A DNA stretch of 64,000 nt, taken from contig CM035310.1 in assembly GCA_002900995.3 (NCBI GenBank), positions 1 to 64,000 of the forward strand. The letters are read 5' to 3'. The position numbers were made by a program, and so were the translations under genes. The stretch comes from Ganoderma boninense (taxonomy: Eukaryota; Basidiomycota; Agaricomycetes; Polyporales; Polyporaceae). Below are positions 1 through 9,935 of the stretch, piece after piece. The notes beneath the pieces are model-generated. The model did not search any database. It saw nothing but the letters and a program-made list of their open reading frames with translations, and was not told the DNA's origin. Within the stretch, counting starts at the first letter, position 1. Each line of letters starts with the position of its first letter.

Positions 1-1
1 G

Positions 2-124
2 AGCGTCGAGCTCGACGAGTTGGGATCTGCTTCACCGCCAGGTGTATGGGGTCCTGTCGAGTGGGGAGTCGATTCTGATGCCATAAGCAGGGAGCCGTGG
101 AATATGATGCAGGCGAATTCGTAG
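2..124 (+). CDS. possible C-terminal exon of a gene entering from the left
   Basis: The frame starting at base 2 is open for 40 codons from the window edge to a TAG ending at 124. The encoded stretch is acidic with three Trp-containing segments, which looks like the end of a real protein rather than random sequence. No family is recognisable. It could also be chance, because only the last 120 bases are visible. Confidence 0.25.
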   Translation, partial: SVELDELGSASPPGVWGPVEWGVDSDAISREPWNMMQANS

Positions 125-523
125 AACAGACAGCCGGTGGATGGAGAGAGAATAGCGCAGGTAGACAGTACCATGCACTCCTTGCGCCCATATGTATAGC
201 CCAACGCGCGCGAGCGGTCCGCCTCAAGCGTTCGCCCCCACGCGTCGATGCTTGTACGCCGATGTTGGCCGCTTCCCCTGGATTTCTCATGTCTCCGCCG
301 GCGTGAGTGTCAATGCTGCTCCGCCGCTCGACAGGGCGAGAGGATCCCGGAGTGTAGCGTGAACAGATGGACATAGGTGGGAATGAGCCGATAGGGTGCC
401 GAGCGCCGATGAGAGCGTGAGTTTGGGCGGCTTGCGCAAATGCCGGGGCGTACGTTCGCCGCGGAAAGGGAGGAAAAGAGGGGCACAAACTGCCATGGCT
501 GTGGCCGCGACGGATGGCGACAC
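125..523. other. intergenic, no supported gene
   Basis: Only short overlapping ORFs on both strands, with no splice-consistent model or recognisable motif. It separates the possible left-edge exon from the AT-rich dispersed repeat. Confidence 0.5.
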
Positions 524-782
524 CACGGCGGGGATTCCCGAATTTTCTTCGGAGCAAAATCGTAGAAAAAGGGATTACGGGTGGATGACTTTTCATCCGA
601 CTTTGACGGAGGTTCTTTTTGACAGACAACTACACATTTTTGGCCACTTCTTGGCGACGGAAAATTGATGAAAGGATTGCATCATTATTGATGGGACAAA
701 ACTGGCTAGATAGGGAAAGAAAAATCACCTGCTGACTGGCTTTTCGTTCAAAGAAAATCTAAACGAGAAAAGTTAAACTTTT
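524..782 (+). repeat. 259-bp AT-rich dispersed repeat, copy 1
   Basis: The stretch runs from CACGGCGGGGATTCCC to a near-palindromic AAAAGTTAAACTTTT. The same sequence occurs in reverse complement at 36029-36286 at roughly 90% identity by eye. Both ends of the similarity are sharp. No terminal inverted repeats within the unit and no obvious target-site duplication are visible, so the class (MITE, solo terminal repeat or other) is open. The two copies face each other across 35.2 kb. Confidence 0.8.
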
Positions 783-1050
783 CTTCGGGATCTGTGCCCC
801 TCTTCGACGACAGAAAAATTAAAATCTTCTGTATCAGACCACAACACGAACACAACACGGACAATGAATTAATGACGCCCCAACCCAAACAATGCTTGCA
901 ATTGGTTTGGAGCGAGGCCATCGTAACTGCGCAGGCAGGGTTCCTTCAACCATGCACTGCTCAACAATCGATCCCCACCAAGCGCTGAGCGCTGAGCCTG
1001 TGTAGCCGGATCAAACGGGGAAATATGGCCCTCTTCAGAAACGATGGGAT
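783..1050. other. spacer between dispersed repeat and long inverted repeat
   Basis: No supported gene. This is the outer flank of the left arm of the 1.2-kb inverted repeat. It does not match the right outer flank at 16870 onward, so 1051 is a true similarity boundary. Confidence 0.5.
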
Positions 1051-2277
1051 GAGAGGTAGCGGAAAGCCTCAGGGGACCCCGAGCGGGAGTGGGACCGCGA
1101 TTTGGAGTTACGTAGACAGGGAGTGGTCAGTATATAAATCAGCCAAGAAAATCGTATCGTTCACATACGCGTGCTGAAATTGAGCAGGGGAGTCCAGCCG
1201 AAAAAGCAGCCATGGCTGACCATGTCTCGCCGCTGGACGGGGTTTGATTGGCCGGACAAGCTTCCACGACCGGTCGGGGGTCGACCTCTACTAATAGTAA
1301 GTGTGCAAAGGAGACCGGGGTCAGATGTGGCAATTGCGGGCGTATTCGGCGTCAGCTTGGAGGGTTAAGGCTGGCTTGAAGGCGAGAGGAGGAGTCCGAC
1401 CTCAGTACGCGTGATAAGAGGATGGATAGACCACGAGCGGACGGAGTAGCAGAGCAGAGCAGAGCAGAGTGGGACAGAGTGGGACCCTGCGGAGCGCAGG
1501 CGTACGGATCCGGGCCGAGAGACGCCGTTCAGCGCTTGCCCTCGCTTGCCACGTCTGGCCTCTTTGCTTCGCTCGAATTTGCACCACGCCCCACCCCACC
1601 CTCCGCTTTGTCTTGATGCGTCTCCTCCAGCTCGCTCCATCCGCAATGTCCACTGGCCCGCCATCCTCAGTGCGCCCTTGCAATGACGGTCCGGCTCGAT
1701 CGGCTCACCTCCCTGGAGGCGTCGGCGGGCGAGGCCTGAGCGACGATGGCGAGGACTCCGGTGACGAGCGCGCAGGTCTGCCCATACTACCACCCTCTCC
1801 TCTCTGCAACTCCGTCCATCGTGGTCCGCAAAGCACCCTGCAATGACGGCTCGGCTCGATCGGCTCACCTCCCTGGAGGCGTCGGCGGGCGAGGCCTGAG
1901 CGATGACGGCGAGGACTCCGGTGACGAGTGCGCGGGTCCGCAAGCCTGCAGGTGAGGCTCACTTCCTTCCACTCTTGGGGCCGTGTTCGTACGGGTATGC
2001 TGATCCGAATCACTTGTCCACGCTCTGCGACATCGCACGGCGGCGAAGGCTCCCAATCGTAGCCCGCCTTCGACGACAGCGACGCTCTGAGCGTCACGTC
2101 CTCGAGCTGGACGTGGCTCTCGTACGCCAAGATTCCGCTCTGGTCAACGTCGACCGCCCTCCTCTCCAGTGAGTGGTCTTTCGCCTTACTACTCCGACGA
2201 CCTGTGGCTCAGATCTCTTCCTCTCCCTGCCGCGTTCGTCAGGTGGTCCTCGTCTCCCCATCTCCATCCTCATCCGC
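1051..2277 (+). repeat. 1,227-bp inverted repeat, left arm (repeat family copy A)
   Basis: The reverse complement of this arm is at 15643-16869. Paired positions always sum to 17920, so there are no indels. I found only two substitutions (near 1946 and 1978). The arm contains a TATA-like TATATAAAT (about 1130-1138), an AGAGC microsatellite (about 1451-1470) and two 97-bp units repeated at a period of 160 bp (1681 and 1841). Several overlapping ORFs are conserved across copies, including 1903-2172 (+), which stays open in all four family members. No ORF matches a family I recognise. As the arms flank a transposase-bearing unit, I infer long terminal or subterminal repeats of a DNA transposon. 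Confidence 0.9.
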
Positions 2278-2405
2278 CTGCCCCCGCTCCTATCTGCTTC
2301 GCGGTGTTGCTTTGCCCATGGATGAAGTTGGATATGAACTTTTTCTCTGCATATGTATCACTTTCCTCGTATCTTCTCTTCCTCGGCTACACGTTATATT
2401 GGCGA

Positions 2406-2428
2406 AGCCTGCGTAATTAACGCAGGCT
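2406..2428. repeat. perfect hairpin, 9-bp stem
   Basis: The stem AGCCTGCGT and its exact reverse complement ACGCAGGCT flank a 5-base AT-only loop. It lies about 130 bp inside the left repeat arm. It could be a cruciform or terminator-like structure, or a coincidence. Confidence 0.6.
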
Positions 2429-3056
2429 ATCCTCCACTTCCACCCTAAGATGCGGATTAGGAACCCTAAAGGGTGACCCCAACGGCTGTAGATGATATGA
2501 CGTGACACAGCCTTCTTCGCCTCGCCCGCATTCCGTAGTCTTGGGCGGGACGGTCAACGGACGTGTTCTCATTGAGGCTGGTCTGCCGCGCGGTAAAATC
2601 CATGCCATGGATTGTTTCTTGTTGTAGACTGCATTGTTGCCACATTGCCAATTGGTGGTACTGACTGTATCCAGTCATGCCGGCTGGCACCGTCTTATCA
2701 ATCACGTCCACGTTCTTTGTGATGACATTTGCGGCTGGAACGTTGTCTGTCATCTCTTCCCCTGCATCACTTGCTCGAGCCGGCTTGCAAACTTTCCTCG
2801 TTGTAACGATTTGCGTGGTTCACGTTCTAAGCACGTCGGCCACGTTTCCGAGGATTCCCTGAGGATAGGTGGTCGAAATGCTTTGGGAGAGAACCACAAA
2901 GGAGTGGTTTAGCCTGCCACTGTACGCTGCACGAGGCGTGGGGGCCGCTGCAATACAAAGACCATTGAGTCTGAGATGAAGAGGGAACCGTCCCAATAAA
3001 AAGCCTCACACTTGAACCCGCAGGGATCGCAACGCCACCTCTTGAAGGAATCTAAG
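2429..3056. other. no supported gene upstream of the F-box gene
   Basis: Contains a 61-codon ORF at 2677-2862 (+) coding for a very hydrophobic peptide, and overlapping ORFs on the other strand. Neither has supporting splice structure or a recognisable motif. The last part is presumably promoter and 5' UTR of the F-box gene starting at 3057. Confidence 0.4.
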
Positions 3057-5673
3057 ATGCCTTCTCGTTCTCCTCGTTCACGTCGTTCTAACGCTGTCGC
3101 GTTTCCCACCCTGCCTCCCATTCTGAAGCTGTCTCATGATACAGTCGCGCTGGTACGTTTGCCCTTATCAATTCATCTATGCATGTACTCGGGATAGTGT
3201 TCGCTGATACGATCCCTAGATTTGCGATTTACTCCTCCCGAAGGACGTCTTGAGCCTCTACAGGAGCTGCAAAGCTGCCCACTCGTTTCTCAAGCAGGAT
3301 TCGTCGAGACGCCTGTGGAGGGCCGCTCGCGTGAACGTCCCAGGCCTACCAGACTGTCCCGAGTGGCTTGGTGAAGCGCAATATGCTTCGCTGTGCTTCG
3401 AGGATTTCTGCTTCCGATGCCTGACGGTAGACGCATACACTCGGAGCCCCATATGGCCATTCGGTGTCCGTTATTGTTTACCGTGCAGAGGTGTTATGTG
3501 AGTTTCATGTCGTTTGTTAGCCAACCTAGCTTCGGAAACTCATCATGTGCAGGTTGACGCCAACTCCGTTCGAAGATTTTCCTGCCCCTGCTAGCGGCGC
3601 TTTGGGGCGCTACAAATCTCCCTCCGAAATCCTACCGGGCCTCCTGACGACTTCTAAGGGTAGGGGAGGTCAGTACAGACAACCGTGGTCCATTCCCGCA
3701 GCGCATCACTTATTCCATTGCAGCACCTCCCTCCGAACAGATTCCCTTCTTCTACATTCCGGCCGTTAAGTCGCTTCGCAACATAGTCATCGCGCTCGTG
3801 TATCCACCCGATGACGCTGCCATGAACGTCGACGCCGACATGGAGGCGTCTGTTCTCGCCGTCCTGCAGGAGACCAGAGCTGATACGAAGGCTCGTTTGG
3901 AGGTTTGTTCATCCTCCGTAACAATTTGATCTCCTTGCTGACGGCTTTCTACCCCAGTTCGCTCAAATATGCAAATCGTGGCACACTCAGTGGACGGCTG
4001 AGTTGGAGAGGGCCGCCAAGGCCGTGAGGTCGCAACGGCAGCGGGAGTGAGTCGACCTGTTTTTAAAAACAAGGACCTGTGTTCTTAACCTGTCGCGCAG
4101 CATTTTACACAAGCTACAAGCCTTGGGATACGGAAACGAGGTGCGCGACCTCGGTCCACGCTACGAGGGAATTTCTGGGGAGGTTCGAACACTTGTGGAT
4201 GAAGCCCGCCCCCTCAGTGATCGTGGTTAGTACCCTGTTTATATGTTGCTCCTCAGGACATCGATGCTGACAACGGAGGTCGACTGCCAGAGTGGAACGT
4301 CATTCGTCCTGCATTCATCGCCTTTATGGAAGAAAGGCGGGAATTGGCCGCTCGAGTCAGCTACGTCCGTCTAATCCGGTCTCGGTTGCGAGTCCTGAAG
4401 TACAGCCTTTTCGAATACCTCCACGAGGGGCGAAAGATGGCCAAGCGAGTCCATGGAGCGCGGGCGTTCCCCTCAATGTTGGATCTTCTCGACATCGAAG
4501 AGGCAGCTTATCTCGTCAAGCTCCCAGACGGTGCAGTTCTTCTACCCAAGCTGTGGGCCGCACGCCTTCCTACCCTCGTTGACGCTTGGGCGAAAGGCAG
4601 AGAGGAGGTTTTGCTCTCTTTGCTTTACGGAACCGACGCTTCCTCGTCCTCCACGCACATCGTTTCATTCGCTCCCGCCCACACCGCTATCACTACCCGC
4701 TCCGCAGTGCTGCCATGCTCATCCCCTCTTTCGCATCCTGCCGCCCTGTTCTGGTGTGGCGATTGTATGAACCTAGTTCCGGGGATTGTCGCCATCTCCC
4801 ATACATGCTGCTATGGGCGCGCCGGCGCGGACGGCCGAGCCATCCTGAGATATCTCAGTCCCTCCGTAGACGGCCGTTTCTCTGAGGTGGTGGCTACTAC
4901 TCGCTCGGAGGAATGTCTCTACAAGAAGACGGTCATCGCATGCTGCGAAGGCATTCTGCCTTGGTCTCATGAGCATCTGCAAGGATGCGTTCCTGCCGCT
5001 CGTGCGGTACTCAAGGCCTGTGGCTTTGAGCTGCAAGACCTCCCAAGAGCTCTCCAACAGATCAATGGCGTTCGCATCGCGTGCAAGATGTGTTGCCGTC
5101 CTGGTCAGTGTGTACTGGCCATGACTTGGTTGAGAGCTGTGAGTCCTCGTCGCTTCTTAGGTACTACGTCCAGACCTGACGCCTTCTAGATCAGACATGC
5201 ATTCGAGGCCCACGGCGGCCAAGAAGGCTCGTGGGTTAGATTGCCTCCTCAATTCGAGGACAAGATAAGGCGTGTCGAGTACACTTCGAGAAAGTCGTAT
5301 TCCAGTGAGGTGGAGGCCGGCGGGCGATGGGAATGTTCTCGCTGCGCTTGGGATCAACCCGAAGCCGGCCTCGCGTACACTTGGCCACAGCTCGTGGACC
5401 ACTTCCGCAAATCGTACGTCGTTTCGCCGCTCTTGTTGTATTGGACACTAATCATGGACATTGGTCAGGCATCCCGTCACTAATCTGAGCTCGATGTGGT
5501 ACCGTTCCTCAGCGGATTCTCCTCCGTTCATGTATCCTGCGGTGCTTTGCATTCAGCGCGGAGCGGAGGGTAACTTCGACTCGGAGGAGGACGTCACGCA
5601 GTCGTTCCCTCGGAAGCACCTTGTTACCTCTATGAAGCTTTCGGCGGATATTTGGGCCCGCCTCGGGATGTAG
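3057..5673 (+). CDS. F-box protein with C-terminal Cys/His motif (nine exons)
   Basis: Exons that keep one frame: 3057-3152, 3220-3497, 3553-3659, 3724-3902, 3958-4046, 4101-4225, 4291-5138, 5190-5413 and 5469-5673, giving 716 residues. All introns are GT..AG and 51-67 bp long. Residues about 20-55 form an F-box (LPPILKLSHDTVALICDLLL then KDVLSLYRSCKAAHSFLKQ across the first intron), followed by the Trp- and Cys-containing segment common in basidiomycete F-box proteins. Such proteins normally recruit substrates to an SCF ubiquitin ligase through Skp1. A segment near residues 490-620 is Cys-rich (WCGDC, CKMCC). Exon 8 has a CSRC pair followed by His residues across the next junction, suggesting metal binding. 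The gene is complete and looks functional. It lies inside the inverted-repeat unit as apparent cargo; its target is unknown. Confidence 0.85.
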
Positions 5674-5698
5674 TATTGAGAGTTGCTGCTTGAACCTT

Positions 5699-5724
5699 CA
5701 TGTACGATGTACGATGTACGATTA
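5699..5724 (+). repeat. short tandem repeat, 8-bp unit
   Basis: Three copies of an 8-base unit (TGTACGAT) follow directly after the stop codon of the F-box gene. The motif contains TGTA and may lie in its 3' UTR; a regulatory role is unproven. Confidence 0.6.
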
Positions 5725-6015
5725 CGGTGGTCATAGAGCTTAGAACGGGGGCGTAATTATATTTTTCGTTGGACGTTCCCACTTACTTAGGCTGATGCCA
5801 TCGGGGACTGCTTACGTCACGTATGCCCCGCCGCGGGCCGTACAAACGTCGCAATCAAGGGGTCGGCATTCCAGACGTGGAGCGCTGCACTCTGCTTTGT
5901 TCTTGCAACTCCGCTTTGCCCTCCTTGACTTCGGTTGCTTTGACTCGTCGGGAATGTTCTCCCAGATGAGGCCGCCGCTCTGCCCCATTCCTTCCTCCTT
6001 CCTCCTACTCAACCC

Positions 6016-7417
6016 ATGAGCGTTGAACGCGGCGCTGTCGTCTGGCCGACAGTTTTCGGCATCGCAGTATCGATTGTGCTGGGGATCGTACTGATCGTTC
6101 GCAACAAGGCTTCCAGGACCTGTAGAGCCGACTCCGTACAGTACATCTTCACGGCGACTGTAAAAGCAAGAACTCCCGGTGTCACGTACTTGGACTTTCC
6201 CGCACCGCTGCCACCGAACCACGACCGCGAGGCTATTGGTTATGGGCCAACGATCTTGAGGACGTTTGGAAGGACCTTGAGCAGGTTGCGTCTCAGGTAC
6301 GTGTGCAATTTTCAACACATCGCCCACTGACCGACCTCCTGCGAAGTGAGATGGTGGATGTCAAGGCTGACTCAGGCAGTTCGGCCTCCAGCGCCGCTCG
6401 ACAATGCTGTGGTGCTCGTGCTACCACGCTTCAAATCACGCCGCTCCACGACGGGTCCGATCCACCCGAGGTCTCAACGTTGCGCGAGTCTGGGCTCCCC
6501 ACCCCCAACCATCCACACGATATGTCCATTCTGAACTCTCTTCCAGGCCCGAGGGTCGTGCGTCGCGAACCGACACCCGAGCCGAGCACCTCCCATAGCA
6601 CATCGTCTCTCGCCCCAGCTACCGTCTCTCCCCAGCCGATGCCTGTCCCCAGTGCCTTACGTCATGGACCGACACCCGGACCGAGCACCTCCCATCGCTC
6701 ATCGTCTCTCGCCCCAGCTATCATCTCTCCCCAGTCGATGCCTGTCCCCAATACCTTACATCATGAACCCACCCCCGGACCGAGCAACCTCCATCGCGAG
6801 CCAGCTCTTGCTTCAGATGACGTTCGTCGCCGTCCCATGCCCGGCCTAAGCGAGAAGATATCGAACACATCTCCAGTGACCATATCCTCAGATTCCGACA
6901 GCGAACTCTCCAACCCGTGCTCGATCAGTCACTCTACGCCCTGCGACGTTAGTGGTTTTGTACACATGCAATCTCTTCTAGCTAACGTTTCGATTAGGTC
7001 CTGCCCCAAATCGTGCGAAACAAGCGGTTTTCGGGCAAGGTTGGGGATGGCCCAGACGCTGTTAGGGTTATGATGTACTGGTGGGAGACAACCTCCCCGG
7101 AACGCATCCTGGCACCACCCGACTTGTCGCGCCGTCAAGAGCTTCGACTTGGCGACTTGTTTCTGCATAGGCACGATGAGGGAATCCAGATATGGATCTG
7201 GACCGAAGGAAGGGACAGAGACTCGCGGCTTTGGAAGAAGATTCCTGTGGGTTATGTGCGAGTGGATGGCCGAATCTTAGCGTTCACGGAAATCAACAAG
7301 CAGCCGTCTTGGTTGGATCCTGAATGGCACTCCGCTCGTCGCAGGCAACGTGAGTCGAGGTATCTTGTATGCCTCCGTCGGTCTCTCAATATCTTCGGAC
7401 AGGTCGGCTTTGATTGA
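6016..7417 (+). CDS. single-pass membrane protein, Pro/Ser-rich linker, novel C-terminal domain (family member 1)
   Basis: Exons 6016-6296, 6347-6947 and 6998-7417 join in frame to 433 residues. Residues about 9-29 form one strongly hydrophobic helix (VFGIAVSIVLGIVLIV). The middle exon is a Pro/Ser/Thr-rich linker with imperfect repeats around PTPxPSTSH and SLAPAxxSPQxMPVP. The last exon encodes a compact domain with PPDL, LRLGDLF, IWIWTEG, WKKIPVGYVR and DGRIL. The gene at 32927-34250 has the same layout and a clearly related C-terminal domain, so this is a real family. I do not recognise the domain. Layout suggests a membrane-anchored protein with a flexible stalk. The exact 3' end is uncertain because a GTGAGT donor near 7349 could remove the last codons. 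Confidence 0.75.
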
Positions 7418-7778
7418 TCCTCAAGGCATCATTCTTCGTTCGGTTTTTCATTAACATAATATATATGTCTTTCCGCTTATTGGAGTGCGGCCCTTGCACT
7501 GAGTGTTTTGTCGCGAAGGAAGGCGATTGTGATAACGACGTGCGCAGTCGCTTGGCCGCCCCTTGAACAAACTCGTTCCAAGCCGTGGGGTTTCCCTTTG
7601 ATTGCTCTTGCATTATTTTCGTTTATGAAAGGGTTTGATTATACTGTACGTGTCCCCCTTATTAACGGGCTTCTTAGAGAACTCCAGCCCCACAACACAT
7701 TGCTCGTCGTCGTTGCCTCTAGCCTCGTAAACCACGCCGTCTAGGGTTTCCAGCAATATTCGTGGGCCATCGCCAAAT

Positions 7779-9767
7779 ATGCTGGATTCTGATGACCCGC
7801 CTCTTGATCGGGGCTCCTCTCCACACACTGATGGGACGCAGATGGAGGAGCTCAAATCCATGCAAGAAGCGCTGGGTAGAGCGGTCCGCAACCAGTCAGT
7901 CGTCATCGTGGCTACACATTTGAGAAGTCTTGGCAACTGAATCACGCACAGGAACCTGGATGTCTCACGAAAATGTGCCTACTGGGAGACGGAAGTTGCC
8001 TCAGCCCTTCAAGGGCTTGAAGACGTGGAGTCAATTACCGAGACCTTACACCGGGCAATACTTGAACTTAAACGACACCAAGTACGTCTCGTTGTGTTCG
8101 ACGTCTACTGAAAACTGATTGTTTCGCCAAGGATGTACAATCTGACAAGCAGAAACAGCTTGAAGACGAGAGCGCGAGGCTCCGCACTTTTATCGAGGAC
8201 AGTTTAAATGAGGTCAAAGGCCCCCGTACTGACAGTTCTGGTAGGGACAGCCTGACTTTCACCTACTCGTGCCTGCCGTGTAGACTCAGTGTTTTCTCGC
8301 AGTATCTCTCCGGAAGGAGCGCCAAGCTGTGAAGGACTTGGATGGGCGATGCTCAGACCGCCACGACGGCGTTCAAGGCTCAGTGAAGAAAGTCGAGCGA
8401 GAAATCGCGGTCTTGCGTGGGCAGCTACAGAACAATCGGCAGGCCGTGACCGACCTTTTCGCAGAGGTTGAGTCAACGCAGGAGGTAACGCATTCCTCTG
8501 TTGCCCGTCTTGCAGAGCTCGAACAGGTTGTCGACGCTCTGTGGGATTTGTTGAAAGACGTTCGGGACACCCTGCACCTCCTTTCGACGCGGAAGGAGAC
8601 GCTCGCCCTAACAGGGTCTCCAACCTCTGGTGAGCAGCCCGCTGAATCGTGATCACCGTGTACGACCTTCTGAACTCTTGGACTGTAGTGTATGCTCCTT
8701 CCCCTCGTTCTCTCCAGCAGGAGATTCAGATGTCCGTCCACAGTCCCGTCGCAAAGCCCGCCAACAGTGATGTGCCGCTCACAAACCAGAAGGCCACCAT
8801 CGATGAAGAAGGGTGGTGGGATTTCGAGACCAGTTCAACCCCCTCCTTTGTGGAACCGACCGCTACTGGACCAACGCCGCTCGCCGACAGAACTCTATCC
8901 TCGGAGGGGGGACGATCGAACGCAGTTTCAAGTCCCGTTGATTTTCCACCCGCCGAGTCTGAACACGTCGACCCAAGGGTGTCTCACCCCCACTCACTCC
9001 CTCAAGCGTCTCCTACCACCATTCCTATCAGTCCTCTACAAGGGACGGACACCTCGATAGGCGGTGTGCAGCAAGTTAAGCCGCCCGATGGTTCTCTCGT
9101 ACAGCCCACCCCCCTCACCCCGAATGCAAATCTGGATGAGCACGCCATACCGCCTGATGTCGCAGATGCACCGCCAATGGACCGTCAAGAGGGCGACACG
9201 ACGAGCGTTGCGCTGACTCCTGTGCAAGCGTCGTCGCATTTTCAGGAGGACATCCAGGCCCCTGACACGCCCCCATCAGCCTCGGTGAGATAACGCGCTC
9301 CCTTACTTGATATTTCAACGCTCGAAGTACTAACAACCGCATCATTTCGGACTAATGTATGGTATATGCTACCATTCCAGCGCATGTTATCGACAGTTTC
9401 CTCGGAACTATCATTGTCACGGGCCAGGTGGCTGTCAAGGTGGACTAATCGCCACGGCCTACTCTTCGGTGCTCTCCTTCTGGCAGTGGAGTACAGCGCT
9501 TGGATCGTGAGTTCGTCCCTCCAATTTTACCTCAGTATGGAATGCACTAAAGGTGCAAACACCGCACGCCAGATACACCATACAAATCAGGTTCGCGGAT
9601 CGGCATCGTGGACCATGATCGCCTGGTCCACAATCTGCTTTGTCATCTCATCCTACCTCGCGTTCAACTTCTGGCGTGCTGATGGTATCCTTCCTGACCA
9701 AATGACATTTGACAACGGCGTCGTAGCAGAGTATCCTGTCTGGGAGTGGGCGTTGCAGAGGACTTGA
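7779..9767 (+). CDS. coiled-coil protein with two C-terminal transmembrane helices
   Basis: The start at 7779 gives a continuous model through short introns. The first exon ends in NQ-coding sequence at a GTCAGT donor. Later exons carry heptad-like helices (QSDKQKQLEDESARLRTF, then KKVEREIAVLRGQLQNNRQ and RLAELEQVVDALWDLLKDV). A Pro/Ser/Thr-rich acidic exon follows (about 8697-9288). The last exon has two hydrophobic helices (LLFGALLLAVEYSAWIV and MIAWSTICFVISSYLAF) and ends with TGA at 9767. I do not recognise a family. The layout suggests a tail-anchored organelle-membrane protein with a cytosolic coiled coil. It lies between the membrane/Pro-rich gene and the transposase inside the inverted-repeat unit. 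Confidence 0.65.
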
Positions 9768-9935
9768 AATTATATCGTAGCTGTGCAAAACCGGCAGTGC
9801 AATTGGTCACGCTGTACATATCTTGATGATCACTTTGCCCTTACCAATCATGAACGGCTGATTTAATCTGTTCAATCTTCGCAATGGACGCTCAGACATC
9901 CAAACCTCCATCATCCCTGTCTCAATCTCCGGCGA

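Noticed and set aside
1365..1943. 192-codon ORF on the minus strand, also present in copy B (15977-16555)
   Set aside because: It is identical in both arms simply because the DNA is identical, and it overlaps other ORFs across the same GC-rich tandem units. No protein motif supports it.
2677..2862. hydrophobic 61-codon ORF as a small membrane protein
   Set aside because: No homologous copy, splice structure or promoter could be seen, and the opposite strand is also open.
8204..8741. long minus-strand ORFs opposite the coiled-coil gene
   Set aside because: They are shadows of plus-strand exons whose splice junctions keep frame and encode clear heptads.
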